Source: Rhizobacter sp.
GTDB taxonomy: Bacteria > Pseudomonadota > Gammaproteobacteria > Burkholderiales > Burkholderiaceae_C
NCBI GenBank assembly: GCA_017881025.1
Contig: JADGRJ010000009.1
Coordinates: forward strand, 1-35,898
Length of the DNA: 35,898 nt
Direction: 5' to 3'
In this document: positions 9,236 through 18,112 of the stretch, in pieces
How the letters are laid out: every line of letters begins with the position of its first letter
How positions within the stretch are numbered: the stretch's first letter is position 1
Translations under genes and position numbers: made by a program
Notes under the pieces: generated by a model
Database searches by the model: none
Seen by the model: only the letters and a program-made list of their open reading frames with translations
What the model was told of the DNA's origin: nothing

Positions 9236-12200
9236 GTGAACGAACCGACTTCCGTCTTGTCGCCCACGGGCGGCGCGATCACCGACCGCCTCGCCTACCT
9301 GCGCCACCCGACGCTGCACGGCGACCGCATCGCCTTCGTCGCCGACGACGACCTGTGGACGGTTGCGGCCGCGGGCGGCATCGCGCGCAGGCTCACGGCG
9401 GGCCTGTCCGAGCCGTCGACGCCGTGCCTGTCGCCCGACGGCCGCTGGCTCGCCTTCGTCGGCCGCGACGAGCATCACCCGGAAGTCCACGTCATGCCCG
9501 CCGAAGGTGGACAGGCGAAGCGACTGACGTGGCTCGGCACCGACACGCAGGTGCGCGCCTGGACACCCGCGGGCGAGATCGCCTACGTGACGACGCAAGG
9601 CCAGCCGTTCTTTCGCAATCACCAAGGCTTCGCCGTCGCGCCTGCCGGCGGGCCGTCACGCGCGCTCGGCCTCGGCCAGGTCAACCACATCGCCTTCGGC
9701 GCCGACGGCCGCATCGCGATCGGTCGCAACACCGACGACCCGGCGCGCTGGAAGCGCTACCGCGGCGGCCGCGCCGGCGCGATCTGGGTCGACGCCGAAG
9801 GCAGCGGCTCGTTTCGCCGCCTGGACCACCTCGCCGGCAACGTGACCGCGCCGATGTGGATCGGCGAACGGCTCTACTTCCTCGGCGACGGCGAGGGCGT
9901 CGGCAACCTCTATTCGTGCCGCGCCGACGGCAGCGACGTGCGCCGCCACTCCGACCACGACAGCTACTACGCGCGCCAGGCGCAGAGCGACGGCAAGCGG
10001 ATCGTCTACGCCTGCGGCGCGCGCCTGTGGCTGTTCGACCCGGCGCGCGACGAGACGAAGGAGCTCGCGATCGAGGCGCCGGCGCACCGCACGCAGGCGG
10101 CGCGCCGCTTCGTTCCGAGCGCCGACCACCTCGAGTGGTTCAAGCCGCACCCGGCGGGTCATTCGATCGCGCTCGTCGCGCGCGGCCAGCTGTTCGCGAT
10201 GCCGCTCTGGGAAGGCGCGCCGACGCGCCGAATCGACGACTCGGCCGGCGCCGTCGGCGATGCCGCGTACGCCGGCGCCGAGCCTGCCGCGGCGCGCCTG
10301 CGCCGCGGCCAGTGGCTCGCCGACGGCACGACGATGATCGCCGCGAGCGACGCGTCGGGCGAGGAACGGCTCGTCGTCTTCGCCGCCGGCGGCGCGCGCA
10401 CGCTGCCGTGGGACACCGGCCATGTCAGCGCGCTCGCCGCCGCGCCGGTCGGCACCCTCGTCGCGTTCGCCAACCACCGCAACGAGGTCTGGATCGGCGA
10501 CGTCGGGAGCGGCGAGCTCGTCGCCGTCGACACGAGCCTGTACGGCCGCAGCGAAGACCTGGCGTGGTCGCCCGACGGTGCCTGGCTCGCCTACACCTTC
10601 GCCGCCGACACGCGCCACGTCGCGCTCAGGCTGTTCTCGGTGGCAGCGCGGACGGTCACGGCGCTCACCGAGCCCGAGTTCCGCGACTCGGCGCCGGCGT
10701 TCGATCCCGAAGGCCGCTATCTCTACTTCGTGTCGGTGCGCACCTTCGATCCGGTCTACGACAACGTCCGCTTCGACCTCAGCTTTCCGCGCGGCGCGCG
10801 GCCGTACCTGATCGCGCTGCAGGCCGGTGGCCGGCCGCCGTTCGATCCCGAGCCGCGCGGCGTCGGCGCCGAAGCGAAGAGCAAAGGGCTTGGCGCCGAT
10901 GACTCGAACGACAAGGCGAAAGCACCCGCCGCCGCCCGGCCCGTGAAGATCGACCTCGACGGCATCGTCCGCCGCGTCGCCGCGTTTCCGGTCGCCGAAG
11001 GCCGCTACGGCCGCATCGCCGGCGTGGCGGGCGCGAAGGTCGTCTGGAACGCGCAGAACATCGTCGGCGCGCACGGCCGCGGCGGCCACAAGGAGGCCGC
11101 CGGCAAGCTCGAGCGCTTCGACTTCGCGACCGGCCGCGCCGAGACGCTGGCCGAGAAGATCGACGACTTCGCGATCGCCGGCGACGGGGTCTCGCTCGTC
11201 TACCGCGACGGCAAGAACCTGCGCGCGATCGCCGCCGACGGCAAGTCCGACGCCAAACCCGATCCGGCCGACGCCGACGGCCCGCCGTCGCGGAAGAACG
11301 GTCGCATCGACCTCGACCGCGTTCGCGTCGCCGTCGAGCCGAGGCGCGAGTGGCGCCAGATGCTGCGCGAGGTGTGGCGCCTGCAGCGCGACCAGTTCTG
11401 GTCGGCCGATCTCTCCGGCGTCGACTGGGGCGCGGTCTGGCGCCTCTATGCGCCGCTCCTCGACCGCGTCGCCACGCGCGCCGATTTTTCCGATCTCGTC
11501 TGGGAGATGCAGGGCGAGCTCGGCACGTCGCACGCGTACGAGATGGGCGGCGACCATCGCAAGCCGCCGGCGGTCGCGCTCGGCCACCTCGCCGCGGCCA
11601 CGCGCTGGGACGACGCGCGCGGCGGCTGGGCGATCACCGAGATCGCGCACGGCGACCCGTGGGACGCGAGCGCCGATTCGCCGCTCAACGCGATCGGTGT
11701 CGAAGCGAAGGTCGGCGAGCTGATCCTCGCCGTCGACGGCCAGCCGCTGGCCAAGGACCTGCCGCCCGAAGCGCTGCTCGTCCATCGCGCCGGTCAGAAG
11801 GTCGAGATCGCGCTCGCCGCCAACGACGCCGCAGGCGGCGAACGCCGGCGCGACGTCGTCGTCACCGCGCTCGCCGACGACGTGCCGGTCTACTACCGCC
11901 AGTGGGTCGAGAAGAACCGCGCCTGGGTGCACGAGCGCTCGGGCGGACGCGTCGGCTACTTCCACGTCCCCGACATGCAGGCGGCGGGCTTCGCCGAGTT
12001 CCATCGCTACTTCGGCAACGAATGCGAGCGCGACGCGCTGATCGTCGACGTCCGCTACAACCGCGGCGGCCACGTCTCGCAGCTGCTGCTCGAGAAGATC
12101 GCGCGCCGGCGCATCGCCTTCGTCCATTCGCGCTGGATGAACGTCGGCACCTACCCGGAAGAAGCGGTCGCCGGCCCGGTCGTCACGCTCACCAACGAGC

Positions 12201-12571
12201 ACGCGGGCTCGGACGGCGACATCTTCTCGCACAACGTCAAGCTGATGAAGATCGGCCCGCTCGTCGGCATGCGCACGTGGGGCGGCGTCGTCGGCATCTG
12301 GCCGCGCCACAAGCTCGTCGACGGCAGCGAGACGACGCAGCCCGAGTTCGCGTTCTGGTTCAGCGACGTCGGCTTCGGCGTCGAGAATCACGGCACCGAC
12401 CCCGACATCGAAGTCGACAACGCGCCGCAGGACGCGGCTGCAGGACGCGATCGCCAGCTCGAGGTCGCGCTGCAGACCGCGCTCGACTGCGCCGACAAGA
12501 CGGCGCCGCTGCGCGCTCCGGATGTGCCGCGGCCGGTGCGGGCGAGGAAGCCGTTGCCGCCGCGTCGTTGA
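9236..12571 (+). CDS. Tricorn-type protease (S41 family, beta-propeller)
   Basis: A large self-compartmentalising serine peptidase related to archaeal tricorn, expected to trim peptides produced by ATP-dependent proteases. The 1111-residue protein has two N-terminal beta-propellers (about 20-320 and 330-560, with repeated WSPDGAWLAYT-like strands), a charged linker near 545-570, a helical C1 domain, a PDZ-like domain near 790-880 and the C2 catalytic domain. The tricorn catalytic tetrad is present: Ser765-His766 in LGTSHAYE, nucleophile Ser992 in EHAGSDGD and Glu1050 in VENHGTDPDIEV. The GTG start at 9236 has AGAAGGA eight bases upstream. No signal peptide is seen, so it is probably cytoplasmic. 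It is the last gene of the MoxR run. Confidence 0.93.
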   Translation: MNEPTSVLSPTGGAITDRLAYLRHPTLHGDRIAFVADDDLWTVAAAGGIARRLTAGLSEPSTPCLSPDGRWLAFVGRDEHHPEVHVMPAEGGQAKRLTWLGTDTQVRAWTPAGEIAYVTTQGQPFFRNHQGFAVAPAGGPSRALGLGQVNHIAFGADGRIAIGRNTDDPARWKRYRGGRAGAIWVDAEGSGSFRRLDHLAGNVTAPMWIGERLYFLGDGEGVGNLYSCRADGSDVRRHSDHDSYYARQAQSDGKRIVYACGARLWLFDPARDETKELAIEAPAHRTQAARRFVPSADHLEWFKPHPAGHSIALVARGQLFAMPLWEGAPTRRIDDSAGAVGDAAYAGAEPAAARLRRGQWLADGTTMIAASDASGEERLVVFAAGGARTLPWDTGHVSALAAAPVGTLVAFANHRNEVWIGDVGSGELVAVDTSLYGRSEDLAWSPDGAWLAYTFAADTRHVALRLFSVAARTVTALTEPEFRDSAPAFDPEGRYLYFVSVRTFDPVYDNVRFDLSFPRGARPYLIALQAGGRPPFDPEPRGVGAEAKSKGLGADDSNDKAKAPAAARPVKIDLDGIVRRVAAFPVAEGRYGRIAGVAGAKVVWNAQNIVGAHGRGGHKEAAGKLERFDFATGRAETLAEKIDDFAIAGDGVSLVYRDGKNLRAIAADGKSDAKPDPADADGPPSRKNGRIDLDRVRVAVEPRREWRQMLREVWRLQRDQFWSADLSGVDWGAVWRLYAPLLDRVATRADFSDLVWEMQGELGTSHAYEMGGDHRKPPAVALGHLAAATRWDDARGGWAITEIAHGDPWDASADSPLNAIGVEAKVGELILAVDGQPLAKDLPPEALLVHRAGQKVEIALAANDAAGGERRRDVVVTALADDVPVYYRQWVEKNRAWVHERSGGRVGYFHVPDMQAAGFAEFHRYFGNECERDALIVDVRYNRGGHVSQLLLEKIARRRIAFVHSRWMNVGTYPEEAVAGPVVTLTNEHAGSDGDIFSHNVKLMKIGPLVGMRTWGGVVGIWPRHKLVDGSETTQPEFAFWFSDVGFGVENHGTDPDIEVDNAPQDAAAGRDRQLEVALQTALDCADKTAPLRAPDVPRPVRARKPLPPRR

Positions 12572-12882
12572 GGGGCGTTTTCGACGCTCGTTCTTCTTTG
12601 GGCGCTGCGCTGCGGGGCGGTGAGCGGCGGGTATGCCCCGGACGACTTCGCCCGGGGCGGCAATCACGATGCCAAACAGACCCGTTGCGTCTCTTCGCTC
12701 GGCGTTTAACTCCGCTGCGAAATCGCCCGAGTCATACCCACCACTCGCCACCCCGAACCGGGCGGCACGTGTCGGCGGGGAGCCGCCGGGCTTCGTGATC
12801 ACCGCCTCGGCCGCCGTCGTCCGAGGCGTACCCGCCGCTCACCGGCCCCGTGCCGCTCCCATCAGAGCGATCGACGCAAAGC
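12572..12882. other. 311-base convergent gap without a credible gene
   Basis: This stretch separates the convergent tricorn and peroxiredoxin genes. Open frames cross it on both strands, but they read through the inverted repeat and lack ribosome binding sites or recognisable domains. The peptide VVRG(I/V)PAAHRP appears on both strands simply because the two repeat arms are complementary. I see no RNA gene other than the possible stem formed by the repeat. Confidence 0.7.
12619..12843. repeat. Composite inverted-repeat element, 225 bp with 55-nt arms
   Basis: The left arm 12619-12673 and right arm 12789-12843 are reverse complements at 46 of 55 positions without gaps. The best part is the outer core, GGTGAGCGGCGGGTA, identical in both. 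Pairing continues outward (CGGGGC against GGCCCCG) with one extra base. A third, more diverged copy of the 23-nt outer core lies at 12727-12749 in the same orientation as the right arm (18 of 23 matches to the left copy). Next to the right arm is a small hairpin at 12773-12788 (CGGCGG, loop GGAG, CCGCCG). The structure could serve as a two-way terminator, a non-autonomous mobile element or a dispersed repeat. No transposase is present. Confidence 0.75.
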
Positions 12883-13539
12883 CTATTTCGGCTGCCCGAC
12901 CACCCGCAGATACGGCTTGATCGTCTTGTACCCCTGCGGGTACTTCTTCTTCGCATCCTCGTCGGACACCGAGCCGGCGATGATCACGTCCTCGCCCTGC
13001 TTCCAGTTCACCGGCGTCGCGACCTGGTGCTTGGCGGTGAGCTGCATCGAGTCGAGGACGCGCAGGATCTCGTCGAAGTTGCGGCCGGTGGTCATCGGGT
13101 AGGTGAGCATCAGCTTGATCTTCTTGTCGGGGCCGATCACGAAGACCGAGCGCACGGTCGCGTTGTTGGCGGCGGTGCGGCCGTCGGCGCCGACCTCGTC
13201 GGCGGGCAGCATGTTGTAGAGCTTGGCGACCTTGAGGTCGCTGTCGCCGATCATCGGGTACTTGACCTCGGACCCTTGCGTCTCGTGGATGTCCTTGGCC
13301 CAGGCGCTGTGGCGGTCGACCGGGTCGGCCGACAGGCCGATCAGCTTGGCGTTGCGCTTGGTGAACTCGGGCTCGATCTTGGCCATGTAGCCGAGCTCGG
13401 TCGTGCAGACGGGCGTGAAGTCCTTCGGGTGCGAGAACAGGATCGCCCAGCTGTCGCCGATCCAGTTGTGGAAACGGATCTTGCCTTGCGTGGTCTCGGC
13501 TTCGAAGTCGGGGGCGGTGTCGTTGATGCGCAGGGACAT
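12883..13539 (-). CDS. 1-Cys peroxiredoxin (Prx6 type)
   Basis: A cytoplasmic thiol peroxidase that reduces hydrogen peroxide and organic peroxides. The 218-residue protein has an AhpC/TSA thioredoxin fold with peroxidatic Cys45 in DFTPVCTTELG, followed by GLSADPVDRHSAWAKDI and a C-terminal dimerisation domain (residues about 160-218) typical of Prx6. Cys45 is the only cysteine, which defines the 1-Cys class and means an outside thiol must recycle it. The ATG at 13537-13539 has AGGAGAG upstream. A hairpin at 13579-13599 separates it from the DUF885 gene, so it probably has its own transcript. Confidence 0.95.
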   Translation of the reverse strand: MSLRINDTAPDFEAETTQGKIRFHNWIGDSWAILFSHPKDFTPVCTTELGYMAKIEPEFTKRNAKLIGLSADPVDRHSAWAKDIHETQGSEVKYPMIGDSDLKVAKLYNMLPADEVGADGRTAANNATVRSVFVIGPDKKIKLMLTYPMTTGRNFDEILRVLDSMQLTAKHQVATPVNWKQGEDVIIAGSVSDEDAKKKYPQGYKTIKPYLRVVGQPK

Positions 13540-13578
13540 GGTGGCTCTCCTAGGAATGGATTCGCGGCCGCGGCGGAC

Positions 13579-13599
13579 CGGGGGCAAAGTATGCCCCCG
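13579..13599 (-). terminator. Perfect 8-bp hairpin between DUF885 and peroxiredoxin genes
   Basis: CGGGGGCA at 13579-13586 and TGCCCCCG at 13592-13599 pair perfectly around a 5-nt loop. It sits just after the stop of the DUF885 gene and about 40 bases before the peroxiredoxin ATG. A T-run is missing, so it may be a GC-type terminator or a leader hairpin of the peroxiredoxin mRNA. Confidence 0.4.
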
Positions 13600-13604
13600 T
13601 GCGA

Positions 13605-15398
13605 TCAGGGCGCACGCGCGGCGGTCTGCCCGATCCAAGCCTCGACGGCGCGCTCCAGCACCGGCAGCGGCACCGAGCCCTGGTCGAGGAGGACCATGTG
13701 GAACTTGCGGATGTCGAAACGGCCACCGAGGCGGGCCTTGGCGCGATCGCGAAGCTCGATGATCTTCAGCTCGCCGATCATGTAGCCGAGGGCCTGGCCC
13801 GGCCACGACAGATAGCGGTCGACCTCGGAAGCGACGTAGGGCTCGTCCTGGCCGGTGCGCTCGGTCATGTAGTCGATGGCCCGTTGCCGGCTCCAGTGCA
13901 TCGAGTGGAGGCCGGTATCGACGACGAGGCGGGCGGCGCGGAACGCCTGGCCCTGCAGGTGGCCGAAACGGCTGTACGGATCCTTGTACAGGCCGAGGTC
14001 GAAGCCCAGGGTCTCTGCATACAGGGCCCAGCCTTCTCCGTAGGCGTTGTATCCGGCGGCGCGACGAAACGTCGGCAGCCCGCCCAGCTCGATCGCGCGG
14101 GCGACCTGCAGGTGATGGCCGGGGACGGCCTCGTGCGCGACCAGCGATTCCATGCCCCAGATCGGCCGCTTGCTCCACGCCTGTCCGCTGGCGTTGAACC
14201 ACCCCGCGCGGCTGCCGTCGAGCGCCGGGCCCGAGTAGAACGCGGCGGCATCGCTGCTGAAGTCGGCCGGCATCGACCGCACGCCGTACGGGGCGCGCGG
14301 CAGCTCGGCGAAGAGCCGAGGCAGCTCGGGATCGATCCGCTTGGCGATCTCGCGATAGCCGGCCAGCAGCGTCTCCGTGCTGGTATGGAAGAACTTCGGG
14401 TCGCTGTTCAGGTAGCGCACGAACGCGGCGAAGTCGCCCTCGAACTTGACCTCCCTGATCACCGCTTCCATCTCGCCGCGCAGACGGTCGAGCTCCCTGA
14501 TGCCGATCGCATGGATCTGCGCGGCGGAGAGGTCCGTGGTGGTGGACGATCGAACCTGCTCGGCGTACACGGCGGCGCCCTCGGGATAGCTGCTCAGCGA
14601 ACCCACGGGAGGCGATCGCGGCAAGTACTCGTCGGCGACGAAAGCGCGCAGGCGCCGCACAGCCGGCACGACACCGTCGGCAACGCTCTGCCGGGCCTGG
14701 GCGAGCAGCGTGGCCCGCTCCGTCGCGGGAACGTCGCTGCCCAACCGGCTGAAGGGCTCCAGGAACGGGCTTTGACCGGGCGCCTGGCTCAGCTGCTGGT
14801 CGAGCTGCGCGAGGACGCGCTCCAGGACGGTCCGCGGTGGCACCCAGCCGAGCGCCATGCCCTGGCGGAGGAAGGCGATCTCCTGGTCCACTCGTCGCGG
14901 GTAGGCTGCCAAGCGCGCCAAGATCTGATCCGCGTCGCGCCGCGTCGCTGCCGGACTGGCGATCAGGAGCTGGATGAACTCGCTCTGGAAGCCGCCCTGC
15001 GCGCCGAGCGTCATGCGGCGAAAGCCGACGAAACGCTCCATGCGCAGCTGCATTTCCTGCTCGTAGACGAAGATGTCGAGCGAGACCCGGTCGGCGTCGG
15101 AGAGACGATCGCGCGCGATCGCCTTCCCGCTGTCGAGCTGGGCCCGAACGCGCGCGTAGTCGGCGCTTTCGGCTTCGGGCGAGGCGTCGAAGAGCCGGTC
15201 GCCGTAGCGGTTGTCGCCGACGGTGGTGGCCCATTCGGGATAGCGACGCATCGTCGCCTCCCAGGCGCCGTCGAAGAGCGCATGCACTTGCCGGGTCGCA
15301 TTCGCATCGACAGTCTGCGCGAAGGCGAATTCGACGACGACGAGCCAGGAGCTGGCCGCGACCGCACACAACAAGGCTTTGATCCGCTTCTGTCGCAC
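13605..15398 (-). CDS. DUF885 family secreted protein, probable metallopeptidase
   Basis: A DUF885 family member, a group generally regarded as exported zinc-metallopeptidase-like proteins of unknown substrate. The 597-residue protein has a signal peptide (residues 1-28, basic MRQKRIK then a hydrophobic core to FAFAQ). It is mostly helical, with the family motif MESLVAHEAVPGHHLQ; HEAVPGHH falls at residues 422-429 and probably binds metal. GYNAYGEGWALYAE follows. The GTG start at 15396-15398 has GGGAGGG a few bases upstream. The frame stays open further upstream, but there it is only an out-of-frame reading of puuD. The gene follows puuD after 14 bases, so it is probably in the uraH-puuD transcript; a link to urate metabolism is not evident from the protein. 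Confidence 0.9.
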   Translation of the reverse strand: MRQKRIKALLCAVAASSWLVVVEFAFAQTVDANATRQVHALFDGAWEATMRRYPEWATTVGDNRYGDRLFDASPEAESADYARVRAQLDSGKAIARDRLSDADRVSLDIFVYEQEMQLRMERFVGFRRMTLGAQGGFQSEFIQLLIASPAATRRDADQILARLAAYPRRVDQEIAFLRQGMALGWVPPRTVLERVLAQLDQQLSQAPGQSPFLEPFSRLGSDVPATERATLLAQARQSVADGVVPAVRRLRAFVADEYLPRSPPVGSLSSYPEGAAVYAEQVRSSTTTDLSAAQIHAIGIRELDRLRGEMEAVIREVKFEGDFAAFVRYLNSDPKFFHTSTETLLAGYREIAKRIDPELPRLFAELPRAPYGVRSMPADFSSDAAAFYSGPALDGSRAGWFNASGQAWSKRPIWGMESLVAHEAVPGHHLQVARAIELGGLPTFRRAAGYNAYGEGWALYAETLGFDLGLYKDPYSRFGHLQGQAFRAARLVVDTGLHSMHWSRQRAIDYMTERTGQDEPYVASEVDRYLSWPGQALGYMIGELKIIELRDRAKARLGGRFDIRKFHMVLLDQGSVPLPVLERAVEAWIGQTAARAP

Positions 15399-15412
15399 TG
15401 GCCCTCCCGGAT

Positions 15413-16609
15413 CTATCGCGCCGGCGCGCCGGCCTCGTACCAGCGGCCGAGGGCGGCGCGCTCGACGTCCGTGATCTGGGTGGCGTTGTTCATCGGCATC
15501 AGCTTCAGCACGACCGCCTGCTGGTAGACCTCCTGCGCGTGGGCGCGGATCCCGGCGGCGGAATCGAGGCGGACGTTCTTGTTGGCGAGAGTCGCGTTGT
15601 GGCAGACGCTGCAGCGCTGCGCGACGATCGCCTCGATCTCGGCGAAGGTCGGCGCAGGCGTCTGTGCCGTGGCCACCGGCGGCGCGGGCAGCAGCAGGGC
15701 GACGGTCGCGACGACGACGAGCACGCCGGCGATCGCGTAGCGCCACGGCACCGGCCGCTGCTCGACCAGCGCCTTGTGGCGCAGCACGAACGAGACGCGC
15801 ACCAGCGCGCCGGCGAGCATGAGGGCGACGAGGACGAGCCAGTTGTGCTTCGCGCCGAAGACGAAGCCGTAGTGGTTGCTGATCATCGTGAAGACGACCG
15901 GCAGCGTGAAGTAGGTGTTGTGGACGCTGCGCTGCTTGCCGCGCTGGCCGTGCACCGGATCGACCGGCCGGCCTTCGCGCAGCGCGGCGACGACCTTGCG
16001 CTGCCCGGGGATGATCCAGTAGGCGACGTTGGCGGTCATCGTCGTCGCCATGACCGCGCCGACGATGAGGAACGCGGCCCGGCCGGCGAACAGGTGGCAC
16101 GCCACCCACGACGCCAGCACGACGAGGGCGACGACGAGCGCGCCCACGACGAGGTCGCCGCGCGGCCCGCTGCCGAACAGCCGGCACGCCGCGTCGTAGG
16201 CGAACCAGAAGACGATGAAGAACGCGAGCGCGCTGGCGATCGCCGCCGGCGCCGACCAGTCGAACACCGACTTGTCGATCAGGAAGGTGCCGGCGTTGAA
16301 GAGGTAGAGCACGGCGAAGAGCGCGAAGCCGGTGAGCCAGGTCGAGTAGCTCTCCCACATCGACCAGTGCAGATGCTCGGGCAGGCGTTCCGGCGCGACC
16401 GGGTACTTCTGCTGGTGGTAGAAGCCGCCGCCGTGCACCGCCCAGAGCTCGCCGCCGACGCCCTTGGCGCGATCGCGCTCGTCGGCCGGCGCGGTCAGGC
16501 TCGAATCGAGGCCGACGAAGTAGAACGAGGCGCCGATCCAGGCGATGCCGGTGATGACGTGCGCCCAACGCAGGACGAGACCGACCCAGTCGAGCAGGTA
16601 CGCGTCCAT
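15413..16609 (-). CDS. puuD: Membrane urate hydroxylase/oxidase with C-terminal cytochrome c domain
   Basis: PuuD oxidises urate to 5-hydroxyisourate at the inner membrane and passes electrons through its cytochrome c domain toward the respiratory chain, unlike soluble uricase, which makes hydrogen peroxide. The 398-residue protein starts MDAYLLDWVGLVLRWAHVIT. It has about eight membrane segments between residues 8 and 310, with the conserved blocks GIAWIGASFYFVGLD, HGGGFYHQQKY, HWSMWESYSTW and RSVHNTYFTLPVVFTMISNHY. The heme site CSVCH is at residues 333-337, with Met371 or Met373 (LKLMPMNN) as the likely axial ligand. It starts 14 bases after uraH and precedes the DUF885 gene. Confidence 0.95.
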   Translation of the reverse strand: MDAYLLDWVGLVLRWAHVITGIAWIGASFYFVGLDSSLTAPADERDRAKGVGGELWAVHGGGFYHQQKYPVAPERLPEHLHWSMWESYSTWLTGFALFAVLYLFNAGTFLIDKSVFDWSAPAAIASALAFFIVFWFAYDAACRLFGSGPRGDLVVGALVVALVVLASWVACHLFAGRAAFLIVGAVMATTMTANVAYWIIPGQRKVVAALREGRPVDPVHGQRGKQRSVHNTYFTLPVVFTMISNHYGFVFGAKHNWLVLVALMLAGALVRVSFVLRHKALVEQRPVPWRYAIAGVLVVVATVALLLPAPPVATAQTPAPTFAEIEAIVAQRCSVCHNATLANKNVRLDSAAGIRAHAQEVYQQAVVLKLMPMNNATQITDVERAALGRWYEAGAPAR

Positions 16610-16623
16610 CGCGTTGGCAGGCC

Positions 16624-16977
16624 CTAGCTGCCGCGGTAGGTCGAGTACGACCAGGGGCTGACGAGCAGCGGCACGTGGTAGTGCTCGTCGGCCGAGGCGA
16701 TGCCGAAGTCGAGCGGCACGTCGCCGAGGAACGGCGGGTCGGCGAGATGCACGCCGCGCGCCGCGAAGTAGGCGGCGACCGAGAAGACCAGCCGGTAGCG
16801 GCCGGGCCGATGCTCGGCGCCCTCGAGGAGAGGCGAACCGGCGCGGCCGTCGGCGTCGAGGACGAAGGTCTTCAGCTCGCGCGAGACGCCGTCGTCGATG
16901 CGGAAGAACGAGACCCGCATGCCGGCGGCCGGGCAGCCGTGGGCGGTGTCGAGGACGTGCGTCGTGAGCTTTCCCAT
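16624..16977 (-). CDS. uraH: 5-Hydroxyisourate hydrolase (transthyretin-related)
   Basis: UraH hydrolyses 5-hydroxyisourate to OHCU, the second step after urate oxidation. The 117-residue protein is a transthyretin-like fold of normal length. It opens [17 protein letters not shown], whose HVLD carries an active-site His, and it ends in the diagnostic YRGS tetrapeptide; [16 protein letters not shown] precedes it. The ATG at 16975-16977 has GGGAAGG upstream; an earlier in-frame start would add 14 residues that are not conserved. It is the first gene of the leftward uraH-puuD-DUF885 group and divergent from puuE, so the 123-base gap probably controls both halves of the urate locus. Confidence 0.95.
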   Translation of the reverse strand: MGKLTTHVLDTAHGCPAAGMRVSFFRIDDGVSRELKTFVLDADGRAGSPLLEGAEHRPGRYRLVFSVAAYFAARGVHLADPPFLGDVPLDFGIASADEHYHVPLLVSPWSYSTYRGS

Positions 16978-17042
16978 CGGGCCTTCCCTGCCCTGCGGAG
17001 GTCCGCCGGCGCTGCGCAAAAGTGTATCGTCGCCGGCACTTC

Positions 17043-17100
17043 ATGAGCCCGCCGGGCCGCCCCAAGGGCGAATACCGGAGTGCGCAGCACGTAGGTACCC
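17043..17100 (+). other. Peptide-like leader element upstream of puuE
   Basis: From an ATG at 17043 the sequence encodes MSPPGRPKGEYRSAQH and then VGT. This frame differs from that of puuE, and the puuE frame has an in-frame TAG at 17092-17094, so the element cannot be an N-terminal extension of PuuE. The segment ends in GTAGGTACCC directly before the TTG start, so its last bases can act as the ribosome binding site. I have the impression that closely similar peptide strings recur upstream of genes in Burkholderiales, but that is memory and not a search. It may be a repeat, an RNA element or a leader. Confidence 0.45.
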
Positions 17101-18078
17101 TTGACCGCTTCTGCTTCCGTCTATCCGCGCGACCTGCGCGGCCATGGCGCCGACCCGCCGCACGCCCGCTGGCCCGGCGGCGCGCGCATCGCCGTCCAGT
17201 TCGTCCTCAACTACGAGGAAGGCGGCGAGAACAGCGTCCTGCACGGCGATGCCGTCTCGGAGACCTTCCTCTCCGAGCTGGTCACTGCGCAGGCGTACGA
17301 GAACCGGCACATGACGATGGAGTCGATGTACGAGTACGGCTCGCGCGCCGGCGTGTGGCGCATCCTGCGCGAGTTCGATTCGCGCAAGCTACCGCTCACC
17401 GTCTTCGGCGTCGCCATGGCGCTCGAGCGCTACCCGGAGCTGGTCGGCGAGTTCATGCGCCGCGATCACGAGATCGCCTGCCACGGCCTGCGCTGGATCC
17501 ACTATCAGAACATGTCGGAAGCGGCCGAGCGGCGCCACGTCGACATCGCCACGCGCGTCGTCAGGGAGCTGAGCGGCGGCGCCTGGCCGCTCGGCTGGTA
17601 CACCGGCCGCGACAGCCCGAACACGCGCCGGCTCGTCGTCGAGCACGGCGGCTACGAGTACGACAGCGACTACTACGGCGACGACCTGCCGTTCTGGACC
17701 GAGGTCGCCAAGAGCGACGGGGAGAAGGCGCCGCACCTGATCGTTCCCTACTCGCTCGACACCAACGACATGCGCTTCGTCCAGGCGCAGGGCTTCAACA
17801 CCGGCGAGCACTTCTTCGCCTACCTGCGCGACGCCTTCGACGCGCTCTACGCCGAGGGCGACCCGGCCGGCCTCGACCGGCCGAAGATGATGTCGATCGG
17901 CATGCACTGCCGCCTCCTCGGCAAGCCGGGCCGGATCGGCGCGCTGCGGCGCTTCCTCGACCACGTGCAGGCGCGCGACCAGGTCTGGATCGCGCGGCGC
18001 ATCGACATCGCGCGCCACTGGCGCGCCCTGCACCCCTTTGCTGCCTCCAGTGCCGGCGATGGCGCGGGAGTTGCGTGA
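17101..18078 (+). CDS. puuE: Allantoinase PuuE (polysaccharide deacetylase-like)
   Basis: PuuE opens the ring of allantoin to allantoate. It belongs to the carbohydrate-esterase/polysaccharide deacetylase fold and is unrelated to classical AllB. The 325-residue protein has the PuuE blocks YPRDLRGHG, VQFVLNYEEGGENSVLHGD, MESMYEYGSRAGVWR, EIACHGLRWIHYQ, GWYTGRDSPNTRRL, YDSDYYGDDLPFW and MHCRLLGKPGR. The only possible start before the conserved YPRDL is the TTG at 17101, since a TAG lies two codons upstream; AGGT precedes it. It heads the rightward ureide operon and is divergent from uraH. Confidence 0.93.
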   Translation: MTASASVYPRDLRGHGADPPHARWPGGARIAVQFVLNYEEGGENSVLHGDAVSETFLSELVTAQAYENRHMTMESMYEYGSRAGVWRILREFDSRKLPLTVFGVAMALERYPELVGEFMRRDHEIACHGLRWIHYQNMSEAAERRHVDIATRVVRELSGGAWPLGWYTGRDSPNTRRLVVEHGGYEYDSDYYGDDLPFWTEVAKSDGEKAPHLIVPYSLDTNDMRFVQAQGFNTGEHFFAYLRDAFDALYAEGDPAGLDRPKMMSIGMHCRLLGKPGRIGALRRFLDHVQARDQVWIARRIDIARHWRALHPFAASSAGDGAGVA

Positions 18079-18112
18079 CGCGGCTTCCCTCCGCAGCCTT
18101 CAAGGAACGACC

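Noticed and set aside
9656-12802. 1048-residue antisense frame over the tricorn gene
   Set aside because: Stops are rare on the opposite strand at this GC content. No domain or ribosome binding site is seen, while the plus-strand protein has its full catalytic tetrad.
15399-16568. Upstream in-frame extension of the DUF885 protein into puuD, suggesting a fusion
   Set aside because: The extension is an out-of-frame reading of puuD with no domain, and a GTG with a strong ribosome binding site and signal peptide starts DUF885 at 15398. This contrasts with 29208-31703, where both halves are real domains.
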